From NCBI GenBank assembly GCA_937900165.1, contig CALCCX010000178.1:1-9833 (forward strand): 9,833 bases of DNA, read 5' to 3'. The notes under the pieces are model-generated. The model did not search any database, had not been told where the DNA came from, and worked only from the letters and a program-made list of their open reading frames with translations. This document shows positions 1 to 7,690 of the stretch, piece by piece (positions within the stretch are counted from its first letter, which is position 1; each line of letters starts with the position of its first letter). Made by a program: the position numbers and the translations under genes. The DNA is from an uncultured Acidimicrobiia bacterium (GTDB lineage Bacteria; Actinomycetota; Acidimicrobiia; Spongiisociales; Spongiisociaceae).

Positions 1-179
1 ACCGATAATGAAGTATAGACACTTAGATTGTGATAAGTCTACATCTGAATTCGATGACTATGATAGATCTTCATATCTATATTTTTTTTCTGTATTTTTT
101 ATTTTTTTTTTTTCAAGCAGAAGACGGCATACGAGATATATCAGTGTGACTGGAGTTCAGACGTGTGCTCTTCCGATCT
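1..179. other. Illumina adapter read-through artefact at contig end
   Basis: Bases 1-113 are AT-rich low-complexity sequence with long T runs, unlike the GC-rich rest of the window. Bases 114-137 match the 24-base Illumina P7 flow-cell sequence. Bases 138-145 (ATATCAGT) sit where the i7 index lies, and bases 146-179 match the TruSeq read-2 primer ending in CTTCCGATCT. Reverse-complemented, the order is insert, adapter, index, P7, A-rich tail, which is what a read makes when it runs through a short insert. The index on that strand is ACTGATAT, which from memory fits TruSeq index 25. None of this is genomic. The Met codons at 8 and 163 are therefore not gene starts. Confidence 0.97.
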
Positions 180-1521
180 CACCGACAACCACCACGCGGT
201 GACCCAGGACGTATTCTCGCGGCTGTATGAGAAGGGCCACATCGACAAGCGGAGCTCAGAGCAGTTCTATGACCCGGAGGCTCAGCGTTTTCTGCCGGAC
301 CGATACGTCGAGGGAACCTGTCCCCATTGCGGCTACAAGGAAGCAAGGGGCGACCAGTGTGACAATTGTGGGCGCACACTCGATCCAACCGATCTCATCG
401 AACCCCGATCCAAGCTGAGTGGTGCAACTCCACAGCTACGGACAACCGAACATTTCTACCTTCGTCTCACCGACTTTGAGGGCCAACTCGAAGAATGGCT
501 GAGAGGTCGCAAGGGGTGGCGTAAACACGTTCTCAACTTCTCACTTGGTTGGATCGAAGAGGGGTTGCTGGATCGACCGATCACCCGCGACATCGACTGG
601 GGTGTTGACATTCCGGTCGAGGGGCTGGGACCGGGCAAGAAGATCTACGTCTGGTTCGACGCGGTGATTGGCTACCTGTCAGCCGCCAAGGAATGGGCCG
701 CGGCGCGAGGCACACCCGAAGCCTGGCGGGACTGGTGGGAGAACCCGGACGCCGAGCACTACTACTTCATTGGTAAGGACAACGTGCCTTTCCACGTGAT
801 CATCTGGCCGGCGATGCTGATGGGCTACGGCGGCCTCGAGCTTCCGACCAACGTGCCCGCCAACCAGTACGTGACCTTCAAGGGAGGCAAGGCCTCTTCG
901 AGCAGGGGAATCGGACTCACCATTTCCGAGGCACTTGCGCTCTACGAGCCTGATGCCCTCCGATACGCCGTGGCCGCCAACCTGCCGGAACAAAGCGACA
1001 CGGAAATATCCGAAGAAGAAATCGCCAGACGAATCAATGAGGAACTGGTTGCCACCTGGGGCAATTTGGTCAACCGCGTGCTTTCGATGACATCCAAGAA
1101 TTTCGATGGCGCCGTCCCCACACCTGGGCCTTTGAACGCCCAAGACCGGGCTCTTCTGACGACGATCGACGAGGCCCTGGTCACTTCCGCCGAACAGTTC
1201 GAGCGAGTAGAGCTCAGGGCGGCCTTGCGCACCGCAATGGAAGGTGCCCAAGCGGTCAACGCCTACCTGAACGCGTGCGAGCCTTGGAAGACCGCCAAGA
1301 CCGACCTGGAGCGGACCGCGACGACATTGTCGGTGGCAATCGATGCAATCGAAGGACTAACCGTGGCATTCAGTCCGTTCATGCCAGTGACCTCGGCCGC
1401 AGCCCGCCGGATGCTGGGCGCACCCGATATCGACGGGTGGACGCGCCGAGCTGTGGAGCCCGGCACCCCCCTTGGCCAAATCGCCCCCCTATTCGCCAAA
1501 GTCGAAGCCGACCCGGACTGA
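180..1521 (+). CDS. metG: Methionyl-tRNA synthetase, 5'-truncated
   Basis: This enzyme charges tRNA-Met with methionine in the cytosol using ATP. The genuine frame begins at codon 181 (TDNHHAVTQDVF) just after adapter sequence, so roughly the first 100 residues, including the HIGH motif, are missing because the contig ends here. The four-cysteine zinc knuckle is visible as CPHC (319-330) and CDNC (358-369). The class I core motif FIGKDNVPFH follows. The KMSKS loop is present as KASSS (889-903), so its second lysine is serine. The segment ending near ATWGNLVNRV begins the helical anticodon-binding domain. The protein ends shortly after GTPLGQIAPLF, without the C-terminal EMAP-like tRNA-binding domain found in some MetRS. 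The stop is TGA at 1519-1521. Identification is firm; the annotated left end is an artefact boundary. Confidence 0.95.
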
Positions 1522-1523
1522 CC

Positions 1524-1625
1524 CGAACCTTAGGCAATAAGTGTTGCTGAGCGCGCGCGATCCGGAGCCCACGCCGTTCTGAAGGCGATTTCGCGCGCTC
1601 ACCGCGCGCTATTACCTAAGGTTCG
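1524..1625. repeat. 102-bp GC-rich imperfect palindrome between convergent genes
   Basis: The outer arms CGAACCTTAGG (1524-1534) and CCTAAGGTTCG (1615-1625) are perfect reverse complements. After one mismatch the pairing continues for 4 bp (1536-1539 with 1610-1613). A second stem, TGAGCGCGCG (1548-1557) with CGCGCGCTCA (1592-1601), is nested inside, and a small CGCC/GGCG hairpin (1572-1575 with 1584-1587) lies at the centre. CGCGCGCT also occurs a second time at 1603-1610, allowing an alternative pairing. The element fills most of the gap between metG and the convergent beta-helix gene. It has no T-run on either side, so it is not a standard intrinsic terminator. It could be a bidirectional termination or RNA-stabilising structure, or a REP- or MITE-like repeat. 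I saw no convincing target-site duplication. Confidence 0.75.
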
Positions 1626-1644
1626 CACCCGCCGCACGCACCCC

Positions 1645-3882
1645 CTACCCCTCGCCGATGGCTCGGAACAAGAAGGCGGCCATGTGGGCTCGGATTACTG
1701 GGTCCGACGGGCAGAAACGACCCGCGCTACATCCCAGCGTGATTCCGGCTGTGGCGAGGCGGTCGATGTTGTCCTCGTGTACCGAACCATCGTCGTCTGT
1801 GAAGAGGTCGGCGCCGAGTCCGTCCGTGAGGCCGGTCGCCCGAATGATGAACGAAGCCATCTGGGCCCGAGAGACCTCATCGTTCGGACAGAACTCGGTC
1901 GCCGTGCAACCAAGGGTGATTCCGGCGGCAGCCAACGCATTGATGTTCGCCTCATGTACCGACCCGCCATCATCGGAAAATCGGTCAACCGACGAAGCAG
2001 CAATGTTGAACGCTCGAACCATGAAAGTCGCCATCTGACCACGGGAAACCGAATCGTCCGGACAGAAGCGGTCCCCGAACGAGTTGCATCCAGCCGTGAT
2101 TCCTTGGTTGGCAAGCCAGGTGATCTCATCAACAAAGAAGTGGTCGGCGGGCACATCGGTAAACGGGCCGGTAACCGCCGCCCCAGGGCCGTAAACGGGC
2201 GCAGGTTGGCCGGCCTCGAAGGCACCGATGTCCGGCGCGCCGTCAAAGACGAACGGGTCATTCAGGTTTGGCAGGACCTGACCGATGTCGGTGAGCTGCG
2301 ACCCGGTCGCCCGTAGATCGGCATCGCCTACGGTGGCTGCCACATCCCAATCCGCAGGCAGGGTCGCATTGGCCAGGTCGGCGAAACTTATCTCGATGCC
2401 GTTGTCCTCCACCCCGGCCGGAAGATCGGCGATTCGGTCATACCGAACGTTCTCCCACTTGAAGAAAGGAGTACCCCGGCTCGTGCCCCACGCGTTGTAG
2501 TCGAAGTCTCTGAAACCTTCGTCTCGCACCGTGGTGAATTCGAAGGCGTATTCGGTGCCAAGGAAAACATTGTTGCGCAACGTGACGTTTCGCCACATCG
2601 ACCCGTTGTCCCCGTAGCCGTTGCCGTTCTTGACGCCGGAATTGTGCGCAACGACAAAACCGGTGGTGTCGTTGTGCATCTTGATCGGCACACTCTCGAG
2701 GTTGAACATCTCATTGCGGAAGATGTAGGCGGGTCCGCCGTAGATCGGCTGCACGCTGACGCCCATCCGGGCATTGGTGATCCGGTTGCGCCACACTCGC
2801 ACGTTGGCCTGGTTGTAGTCGATCTCGATACCGTCGTCGACACAGAACGCCACGTCGTTGCCGAACACGTCGTTCCCGTACGATTCGCCCGAGATTGGCT
2901 GCACCGATATGCAATCTCCGAAGTTCTGCACGAGATTGAAGCAGACCACGTTGCCATCACCCCGGAGGTCGATGCCCCGGTCACTTGGTATTCCGCTGGC
3001 CGGCCAAACCGTGCGACCCTGAATCACGTTGTCACAGATCGTCTGATTTGATTCCCAGGCGTTGGCGCGCCGGTTGACGATCCCCCGATCGACATCCTCG
3101 ATGATGTTGTTGGCAATAACGATGTCCTGGGTGTTCTGGGCGTCGATTCCCCAGGTGCCATCGCGGATCGTGAACCCGTCGACAATCACGTCGGAAAGGA
3201 TCTCGTCGAACCGTCCGAGCGTGATGATCCCCCTGTCCGTTCCGGCCCCGTCGATGATTGCGCCTTGCCCGAGAAAGGCGATCGGCGAGCCACTGCTCCC
3301 AGACGTGGTCAGGTCGAAGGGCGCGTAGGTGCCTGCAGATACCATGAAGGTGTCGCCTGGGTTCGCCGCGTCCGCCGCTGCCTGCAGACCCAAGAATGGA
3401 TCTCCGGATGTGCCACTCCCCCCGCCTCCGCCTGGCACCACGTAGCGGGTGGCCCCGTTCGTGTCTGGTGTCGGGCGGCGGCGTGTGGAGGCGGTGACTG
3501 TTCTGGTCTCCGATCCACCGTCCGGGTCGGTGAGCGTGGCCCGAATCTCATAGCTGGTGCCTGGAAGCAAGAACATGGCCGATGCGCCCCAACTGTCGAG
3601 CCCGAGCGGGTCACCGTTGACGATGATGCTCAGATACGCCCGCACCGCAGGCGCCCCCGCATTCCAGTTCGACGCTCCGGTCTGCCGGAACTCAATGCTC
3701 ATCGTGCTGTCGAGATCGGTATCGCCAGAAACCTCCCATAACACCCCGATGTTTTCGAATGTCGACCGGGTGCCGAGAGAGCCGGGTTGGATCTGATCGC
3801 TGGCCGCGGTCGCGACACCCGCCACAAGTACCGCAACCATCCCGAGGACGCCAACTATGAGAATACGCAAACGTGTCATCAT
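1645..3882 (-). CDS. Secreted parallel beta-helix protein with three SLH repeats
   Basis: The 745-residue protein is probably exported and surface-associated; its function is unknown. Residues 1-26 look like a Sec signal peptide: a short basic start, a hydrophobic core (ILIVGVLGMVAVLVAGVA) and an ATA cleavage motif. Residues about 40-132 resemble a fibronectin-III-like beta-sandwich. A glycine-rich linker (150-157) leads to a long right-handed parallel beta-helix (about 160-555) with many N-N-x-I/V turns, as in NosD or pectate-lyase-like folds, ending in PDIGAFE. Three SLH-like repeats follow (about 573-625, 634-683, 693-743). Each has a cysteine pair (599/607, 659/665, 718/724), and SRGQ, SRAQ or IRAH stands in place of TRAE. 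No lyase catalytic site is recognisable, so polysaccharide binding or structural roles are equally open. Two adjacent ATGs start the gene and the Shine-Dalgarno sequence is weak. It is divergent from the ABC operon. Confidence 0.9.
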   Translation of the reverse strand: MMTRLRILIVGVLGMVAVLVAGVATAASDQIQPGSLGTRSTFENIGVLWEVSGDTDLDSTMSIEFRQTGASNWNAGAPAVRAYLSIIVNGDPLGLDSWGASAMFLLPGTSYEIRATLTDPDGGSETRTVTASTRRRPTPDTNGATRYVVPGGGGGSGTSGDPFLGLQAAADAANPGDTFMVSAGTYAPFDLTTSGSSGSPIAFLGQGAIIDGAGTDRGIITLGRFDEILSDVIVDGFTIRDGTWGIDAQNTQDIVIANNIIEDVDRGIVNRRANAWESNQTICDNVIQGRTVWPASGIPSDRGIDLRGDGNVVCFNLVQNFGDCISVQPISGESYGNDVFGNDVAFCVDDGIEIDYNQANVRVWRNRITNARMGVSVQPIYGGPAYIFRNEMFNLESVPIKMHNDTTGFVVAHNSGVKNGNGYGDNGSMWRNVTLRNNVFLGTEYAFEFTTVRDEGFRDFDYNAWGTSRGTPFFKWENVRYDRIADLPAGVEDNGIEISFADLANATLPADWDVAATVGDADLRATGSQLTDIGQVLPNLNDPFVFDGAPDIGAFEAGQPAPVYGPGAAVTGPFTDVPADHFFVDEITWLANQGITAGCNSFGDRFCPDDSVSRGQMATFMVRAFNIAASSVDRFSDDGGSVHEANINALAAAGITLGCTATEFCPNDEVSRAQMASFIIRATGLTDGLGADLFTDDDGSVHEDNIDRLATAGITLGCSAGRFCPSDPVIRAHMAAFLFRAIGEG

Positions 3883-4043
3883 CTACTCACTCGTATTCGG
3901 CCCCTGACAGGTTCACCTTGAAACGGCGAAAATCTCGTCCGTGCACCCTTCCCAGCCAACCCTGACGGATCAACCAGATGATCGGGGGGTCGCCAGGGGC
4001 ATCCCTGATACTCGATGAAGGCCTCATCCGCGAGGATGACTCC
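3883..4043. promoter_or_regulatory. Divergent intergenic region with stem-loop and candidate -10
   Basis: This 161-bp spacer must hold promoters for both the beta-helix gene and the ABC operon. An interrupted stem-loop spans 3961-3997: CCTGACG (3961-3967) pairs with TCGCCAGG (3990-3997) at 6 of 7 positions, and inside it GATCA (3968-3972) pairs with TGATC (3979-3983). GATACT at 4007-4012 could be a -10 element for the operon, but no good -35 lies at the right distance. I saw no clear promoter toward the beta-helix gene. An in-frame ATG at 3978 lies inside the stem-loop and is unlikely to be a start. Confidence 0.35.
4032..4036 (+). promoter_or_regulatory. Ribosome binding site deciding the first ABC ATPase start
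   Basis: GAGGA lies 7 bases before the ATG at 4044. Neither the upstream ATG at 3978 nor the downstream ATG at 4086 has a comparable site, so 4044 is preferred. Confidence 0.6.
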
Positions 4044-4991
4044 ATGACTGACACCGATACCGATGGCGCCACTACGGTTGCGACGATGACCGAGCCATTG
4101 ATCCGAACCACAAACCTCACCCAGGACTATGGATCTGTGCTGGCCTTGGATGGGCTCGACATCGAAATCCCGCCCGGCATAACCGGGTTGGTCGGCGCCA
4201 ATGGCGCAGGCAAGACGACGTTGCTCAAGATCGTGCTCGGGCTGCTCACTCCGACGCTCGGCACCGTATCGGTGCTCGGCTCGCTTGTTTCGGAGAATCC
4301 GATCGGGATCCGAGAACGGATCGGGTACATGCCTGAAGACCGCTGCCTCCCCCTTGACCAGACAGCTGCCGATTTCGTGGGCTACGCCGCAGAGTTGGCG
4401 GGTATCCCGAGCTCCGAGGCCCGTAGACGCTCATCAGAGACCTTGTACCTGGTCGGACTACACGACGAACGGTTCCGCTACATCGGCGATTTCTCCACCG
4501 GCATGCAGCAACGGGTGAAACTGGCCCAGGCGATCGTGCACGACCCAGAGCTGGTGTTACTGGATGAGCCGGCCTCCGGCCTGGATCCCAAAGGCCGAGA
4601 ACAGATGCTGGACCTGATAACCCGCTTCGGCGAGTTCGGAATAAACGTTGTGATCTCATCCCACATCCTCGAGGACATCGAAGCCACGTGCGAATGGGTG
4701 GTGATGCTGGACGGGGGCAAACTCATCCGCTCCGCCCCGCTTGAACCGCCTGCTGAGGGTGACGAAGTGTCGGTTGAGGTCTTTGGTGATCCAGGACCGC
4801 TGATCGCTGCCTTGGCCAAGTTGGGGGTGCAAGCCACCGTCGAAGGACCAATCGTACGGGTCACCAGCGACGAAGGCCAGGCATTCGAGTGCGTCAGGGA
4901 CGCTCTGGCGATATCCGAGAGCTCGGTCCGTAGGCTCGGCGTTTCGCTGTCCAGTCTCGAGGATCTCTTCCTGGAAGAGGCTGGAGGTTGA
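4044..4991 (+). CDS. ABC transporter ATP-binding protein (first of two)
   Basis: This is the cytoplasmic ATPase subunit of an ABC-2-type transporter, powering the permease encoded immediately downstream. In the 315-residue product from 4044, the visible motifs are A-loop Tyr29, Walker A GANGAGKTT (51-59), a Q-loop-like YMPED (95-99), the signature STGMQQR (151-157), Walker B LVLLDE with catalytic Glu175, the D-loop SGLD and switch His207. The signature departs from LSGGQ, as is common in ABC-2 ATPases. Residues after about 235 form a C-terminal regulatory-type extension ending in SLEDLFLEEAGG, also typical of this group. All catalytic residues are present. Only one base separates its stop from the next start, and the next gene's GGAGG overlaps its 3' end. 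Substrate unknown; antibiotic, peptide, lipid or polysaccharide export are all possible. Confidence 0.92.
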   Translation: MTDTDTDGATTVATMTEPLIRTTNLTQDYGSVLALDGLDIEIPPGITGLVGANGAGKTTLLKIVLGLLTPTLGTVSVLGSLVSENPIGIRERIGYMPEDRCLPLDQTAADFVGYAAELAGIPSSEARRRSSETLYLVGLHDERFRYIGDFSTGMQQRVKLAQAIVHDPELVLLDEPASGLDPKGREQMLDLITRFGEFGINVVISSHILEDIEATCEWVVMLDGGKLIRSAPLEPPAEGDEVSVEVFGDPGPLIAALAKLGVQATVEGPIVRVTSDEGQAFECVRDALAISESSVRRLGVSLSSLEDLFLEEAGG

Positions 4992-4992
4992 G

Positions 4993-5907
4993 ATGACCGA
5001 CCAACCGCGAGCTGTCGAGTCGTCGCCAGATGCAATAATCGTCGACCGCGGCTACCGGAAATATGAAGGTCTGCGAACCGGACCACGTGGCACGATGCTC
5101 GCCATCGTCAAGGATGGGTTCCGTCGTGTAACCGGCCTGAGACGCAAGGCCAGACGCAAAGTATTGCCATGGTTCCTGATCATTCTCGCGCTCACGACCA
5201 TGGTGATTTTGGTGGGAATCCACTGGGCCACATCGAACACCCCAGCTGATCTGGCCAACCTTCCGAAGAACGGAGAGTATTTCGACATCATCTCGGTGAT
5301 CGCGTTGCTGTTCAGCGCTCTGGCCATTCCAGAGCTGCTGGTGCCTGACCGGTCCCAAGGGACCTTGAACGTCTACTTCTCCAGGCCTTTGACGGTGGAT
5401 CGATACCTAGCGGCCAAAGCGCTGGCAATAGTCACAGTTTTGATGACGTTCTACCTGGTACCGCAGTTCCTTTTCCACCTCGGACTCGCCGCCGTTTCCA
5501 ACGAGGGGTTCTTGTCGTACCTCGGAGGCAACCTCGACGTCCTCTGGAAGGTGCCGACGGTAGCTCTCGTATATGTCGCAGTCCACGGGGCGGTGGCTTC
5601 GACCATCGCCGCATTTCTCCCAAGAGTCGGAGCGGCGGCCGGCGTATTCCTCGGCTCGATGCTGATCTTCAACCTGATCGCAGCCTTCTTCCAGGGCGCC
5701 ACCGACTTCCCTGGCGCCAGGTACGCATCCCTGTTCGCCTTTGAACAACACCCGCGGGTCGTCAGAGACTGGATATTCGGTATAGATACCGTCGACTATC
5801 TTCCAACGCGGGCCGGATTCGAGCCCGGTGTGTCGTTGGCGATGGCCGCCTTGCTCGTTCTGATCGCGGCGATCGCGGTCCGCTGGCAATACCGGAGGTC
5901 CGTGTGA
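4993..5907 (+). CDS. ABC-2-type permease (first of two)
   Basis: This 304-residue membrane subunit is the probable partner of the preceding ATPase. After an N-terminal cytoplasmic segment of about 57 residues rich in Arg and Lys (GFRRVTGLRRKARRK), I count about six membrane segments: roughly 58-78, 97-117, 140-166, 188-209, 212-233 and 279-297. The stretch DRSQGTLNVYFSRPLTVDRY (119-138) between segments 2 and 3 is characteristic of ABC-2 permeases and probably forms the coupling region contacting the ATPase. Translation should be efficient: GGAGG (4983-4987) sits 5 bases before the ATG. The end overlaps the next start by four bases (GTGA), implying translational coupling. The substrate cannot be inferred. 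Confidence 0.9.
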   Translation: MTDQPRAVESSPDAIIVDRGYRKYEGLRTGPRGTMLAIVKDGFRRVTGLRRKARRKVLPWFLIILALTTMVILVGIHWATSNTPADLANLPKNGEYFDIISVIALLFSALAIPELLVPDRSQGTLNVYFSRPLTVDRYLAAKALAIVTVLMTFYLVPQFLFHLGLAAVSNEGFLSYLGGNLDVLWKVPTVALVYVAVHGAVASTIAAFLPRVGAAAGVFLGSMLIFNLIAAFFQGATDFPGARYASLFAFEQHPRVVRDWIFGIDTVDYLPTRAGFEPGVSLAMAALLVLIAAIAVRWQYRRSV

Positions 5908-6851
5908 GCGCCGCCAACTCCGCCACACACGTCGAGAACCCAACCGTGACTTCCGATCACCTCTCAAAATGGTACGGCCAGAAGGTGGCGGTCTCAGATG
6001 TGAGCTGTTCTTTTGGACCGGGCGTGACCGGACTCCTCGGACCAAATGGGGCCGGCAAGACGACGTTCTTGCGTCTCATGACCGGCCTGGTCGTGCCGTC
6101 GCGCGGCTCGGTGGACCTGCTGGGTGTAGATCCGCGTCGTGATCCGAAAGTCTATGCCAAGATCGCCCTGGTTCCCGAGGACGAATCGGTCTACCCACAC
6201 ATGACTGCGTGGCAGTTTGTCCGCTGGAGCGCCGCAATGTCCAAGGTCGATCAGCCAGACAAGGCGGCCGCGGCCGCGATCGCTCAGGTGGATCTGGAAG
6301 ATGCGGCGATGCGTAGGCTCGAGACTTTCAGCAAGGGAATGCGCCAGCGCGCCAAGGTCGCATCTGCGTTGGTGCATCAACCCGACGTCCTGTTTCTCGA
6401 CGAACCACTCAATGGGGCCGATCCCCTGCAGCGAGCCAAACTCATCGAGCTGTTCGTGCGTCTCGGACAAGAGGGTCGCACCTTGGTGGTGTCCTCCCAC
6501 GTTCTTGCCGAAGTGGAACGCATGGCCAGGCGGGTAGTCGCGATGGTGGATGGTCGCCTGGCCGCGGCCGGGTCGATCACGTCGCTGCGCAACGCCATGT
6601 CAGATATACCAAGGCGGATACTCGTACAGGCCGACGACCCCCGTCGCCTGGCAGCGGCGCTCGTGGCCAAGCCCTCGACAACGTCGATCTCGATCGAAGG
6701 CACAACACTGCACATCGACACGACCGACCCCCTGGAACTTGGATCGCTGGTACCCGCAGTCGCCCATTCAGCGGGCGTTAGGCTCACGAAGGTCGAACCA
6801 GAGGATGAGTCGCTGGAATCGGTGTTCCGCTATCTGGTGGATGGCCGATGA
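5904..6851 (+). CDS. ABC transporter ATP-binding protein (second of two)
   Basis: This 315-residue ATPase starts at GTG 5904, which overlaps the previous stop and is preceded by GGAGG (5894-5898). Motifs are A-loop Tyr24, Walker A GPNGAGKTT (46-54), PED at the Q-loop (91-93), the signature SKGMRQR (143-149), Walker B VLFLDE with Glu167, and switch His199. The D-loop reads NGAD rather than the SGLD of its paralogue. A C-terminal extension (about 235-315) ends in ESLESVFRYLVDGR. It has the same overall design as the first ATPase but differs greatly in sequence, so it is not a recent duplicate. It probably serves the downstream permease; whether the two ATPases also form a mixed dimer is open. 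The ATGA overlap at its end couples it to that permease. Confidence 0.92.
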   Translation: MSAANSATHVENPTVTSDHLSKWYGQKVAVSDVSCSFGPGVTGLLGPNGAGKTTFLRLMTGLVVPSRGSVDLLGVDPRRDPKVYAKIALVPEDESVYPHMTAWQFVRWSAAMSKVDQPDKAAAAAIAQVDLEDAAMRRLETFSKGMRQRAKVASALVHQPDVLFLDEPLNGADPLQRAKLIELFVRLGQEGRTLVVSSHVLAEVERMARRVVAMVDGRLAAAGSITSLRNAMSDIPRRILVQADDPRRLAAALVAKPSTTSISIEGTTLHIDTTDPLELGSLVPAVAHSAGVRLTKVEPEDESLESVFRYLVDGR

Positions 6852-7609
6852 CCGCATTCGGGCTGATTCTGACTTCGACCACCCGCCGCCTTCTACGTTT
6901 CAGAAGGCTGGTTGGCCTGGTGCTGTTGACCGGTCTTCCTGCTCCTGTGCTGTTTTTTGTTTCGTTCGGAACTCCAGATTCGCGCCTGGCGGGACTCTAT
7001 GACGAGATGATGCTCACCGTTTTCATGGTGCTTGCCCTCCCCGTCACTGCCTTGGTCATCGCCAGCGCAGCCCTCGGCGAGGAACGACGCCTCAGGACCA
7101 TGCCGTTCTTGGTTCTCAAACCGGTCAGCCGCTGGACGATCGCAGCCGCCGTGACGGCATCGGCAATCGTCGCCACGATCGTGGTTGGCGGTATCGGCGT
7201 GGCGGCGACCTGGTTGGTCGGAGCAATCTTGACAGGCAACACCCTCATCGGGCTCCCCGCCATGGCGGCTCTGGCGATCACATCGGCGGGCTACGCGGCG
7301 ATCTATGTCCCGTTGGGCCTCCTGGTGTCCCGGTCGACATTGGCAGGACTCGCCTACATCTTCATTTGGGAGTTCATCATCACCTCGATCGCCTCTGGGG
7401 TGAGTGCCTCGTCTATCTGGCGCATCGGCGCTTCCGCCTATGGAGATGTCAGAACTCTCAGTAGCGATGGCGTCGCAATACTCGACGAGATGCTCTCGAC
7501 GGTGGCTGTGGGGATCGGAGGCGCCACCGCCAAGGTGATCGTGATGCTGGTGCTGTCCGTGGCCTTTACCGGTCTTCTTCTCAGGCGCCGAGACCTCGCA
7601 GACGAGTAG
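6848..7609 (+). CDS. ABC-2-type permease (second of two)
   Basis: This 253-residue membrane protein is the last gene of the four-gene operon, starting in the ATGA overlap with the second ATPase. Hydrophobic segments lie at about 20-40, 55-77, 97-128, 133-160, 163-184 and 222-246, giving about six membrane spans, with a short basic N-terminus and an RRRDL tail. The motif GEERRLRTMPFLVLKPVSRW (77-96) after segment 2 matches the coupling stretch of ABC-2 permeases and corresponds to DRSQGTLNVYFSRPLTVDRY in the first permease. The two permeases are otherwise poorly alike. Together with its ATPase it likely makes either a second transporter or half of a heteromeric one. Substrate unknown. Confidence 0.88.
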   Translation: MTAFGLILTSTTRRLLRFRRLVGLVLLTGLPAPVLFFVSFGTPDSRLAGLYDEMMLTVFMVLALPVTALVIASAALGEERRLRTMPFLVLKPVSRWTIAAAVTASAIVATIVVGGIGVAATWLVGAILTGNTLIGLPAMAALAITSAGYAAIYVPLGLLVSRSTLAGLAYIFIWEFIITSIASGVSASSIWRIGASAYGDVRTLSSDGVAILDEMLSTVAVGIGGATAKVIVMLVLSVAFTGLLLRRRDLADE

Positions 7610-7641
7610 CGGGTCGGCGTCACCCGACACCCCACACCCGC
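7609..7641. terminator. GC-rich hairpin between convergent operon and sodN
   Basis: GCGGG (7609-7613) pairs with CCCGC (7637-7641), with an inner TCGG (7614-7617) pairing with CCGA (7624-7627). GATTCTT follows on the plus strand, which is only weakly T-rich. Position directly after the operon stop and before the convergent sodN end suggests a bidirectional terminator, but the U-tract is poor. Confidence 0.35.
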
Positions 7642-7690
7642 GATTCTTCAGGCCTCTGTGCCGAAGCAACTTGGAAAAGTCGCCGTTCAC

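Noticed and set aside
163..179. ATG-like start for MetRS giving MCSSDL
   Set aside because: These codons are the TruSeq read-2 primer; the true start lies outside the contig.
8..202. Open frame of 64 codons at the left end
   Set aside because: It reads through AT-rich read tail, P7 and adapter sequence; not genomic.
1592..1610. Tandem CGCGCGCT copies as a possible repeat array
   Set aside because: Only two copies, best explained as alternative arms of the palindrome; no CRISPR-like spacing anywhere in the window.
1684..2316. 210-codon open frame on the plus strand
   Set aside because: It lies opposite the SLH repeats of the beta-helix gene, whose protein is clearly real.
3978..4043. Upstream ATG for the first ABC ATPase
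   Set aside because: It has no Shine-Dalgarno sequence and adds residues unlike ABC ATPases; ATG 4044 has GAGGA at good spacing.
5407..6045. 212-codon open frame on the minus strand
   Set aside because: It is antisense to the first permease and the second ATPase start, with no family features.
6893..7690. 265-codon open frame on the minus strand
   Set aside because: It is the antisense of the second ABC permease; rich in His, Asp and Arg with no recognisable domain, as expected for a shadow of GC-rich coding sequence.
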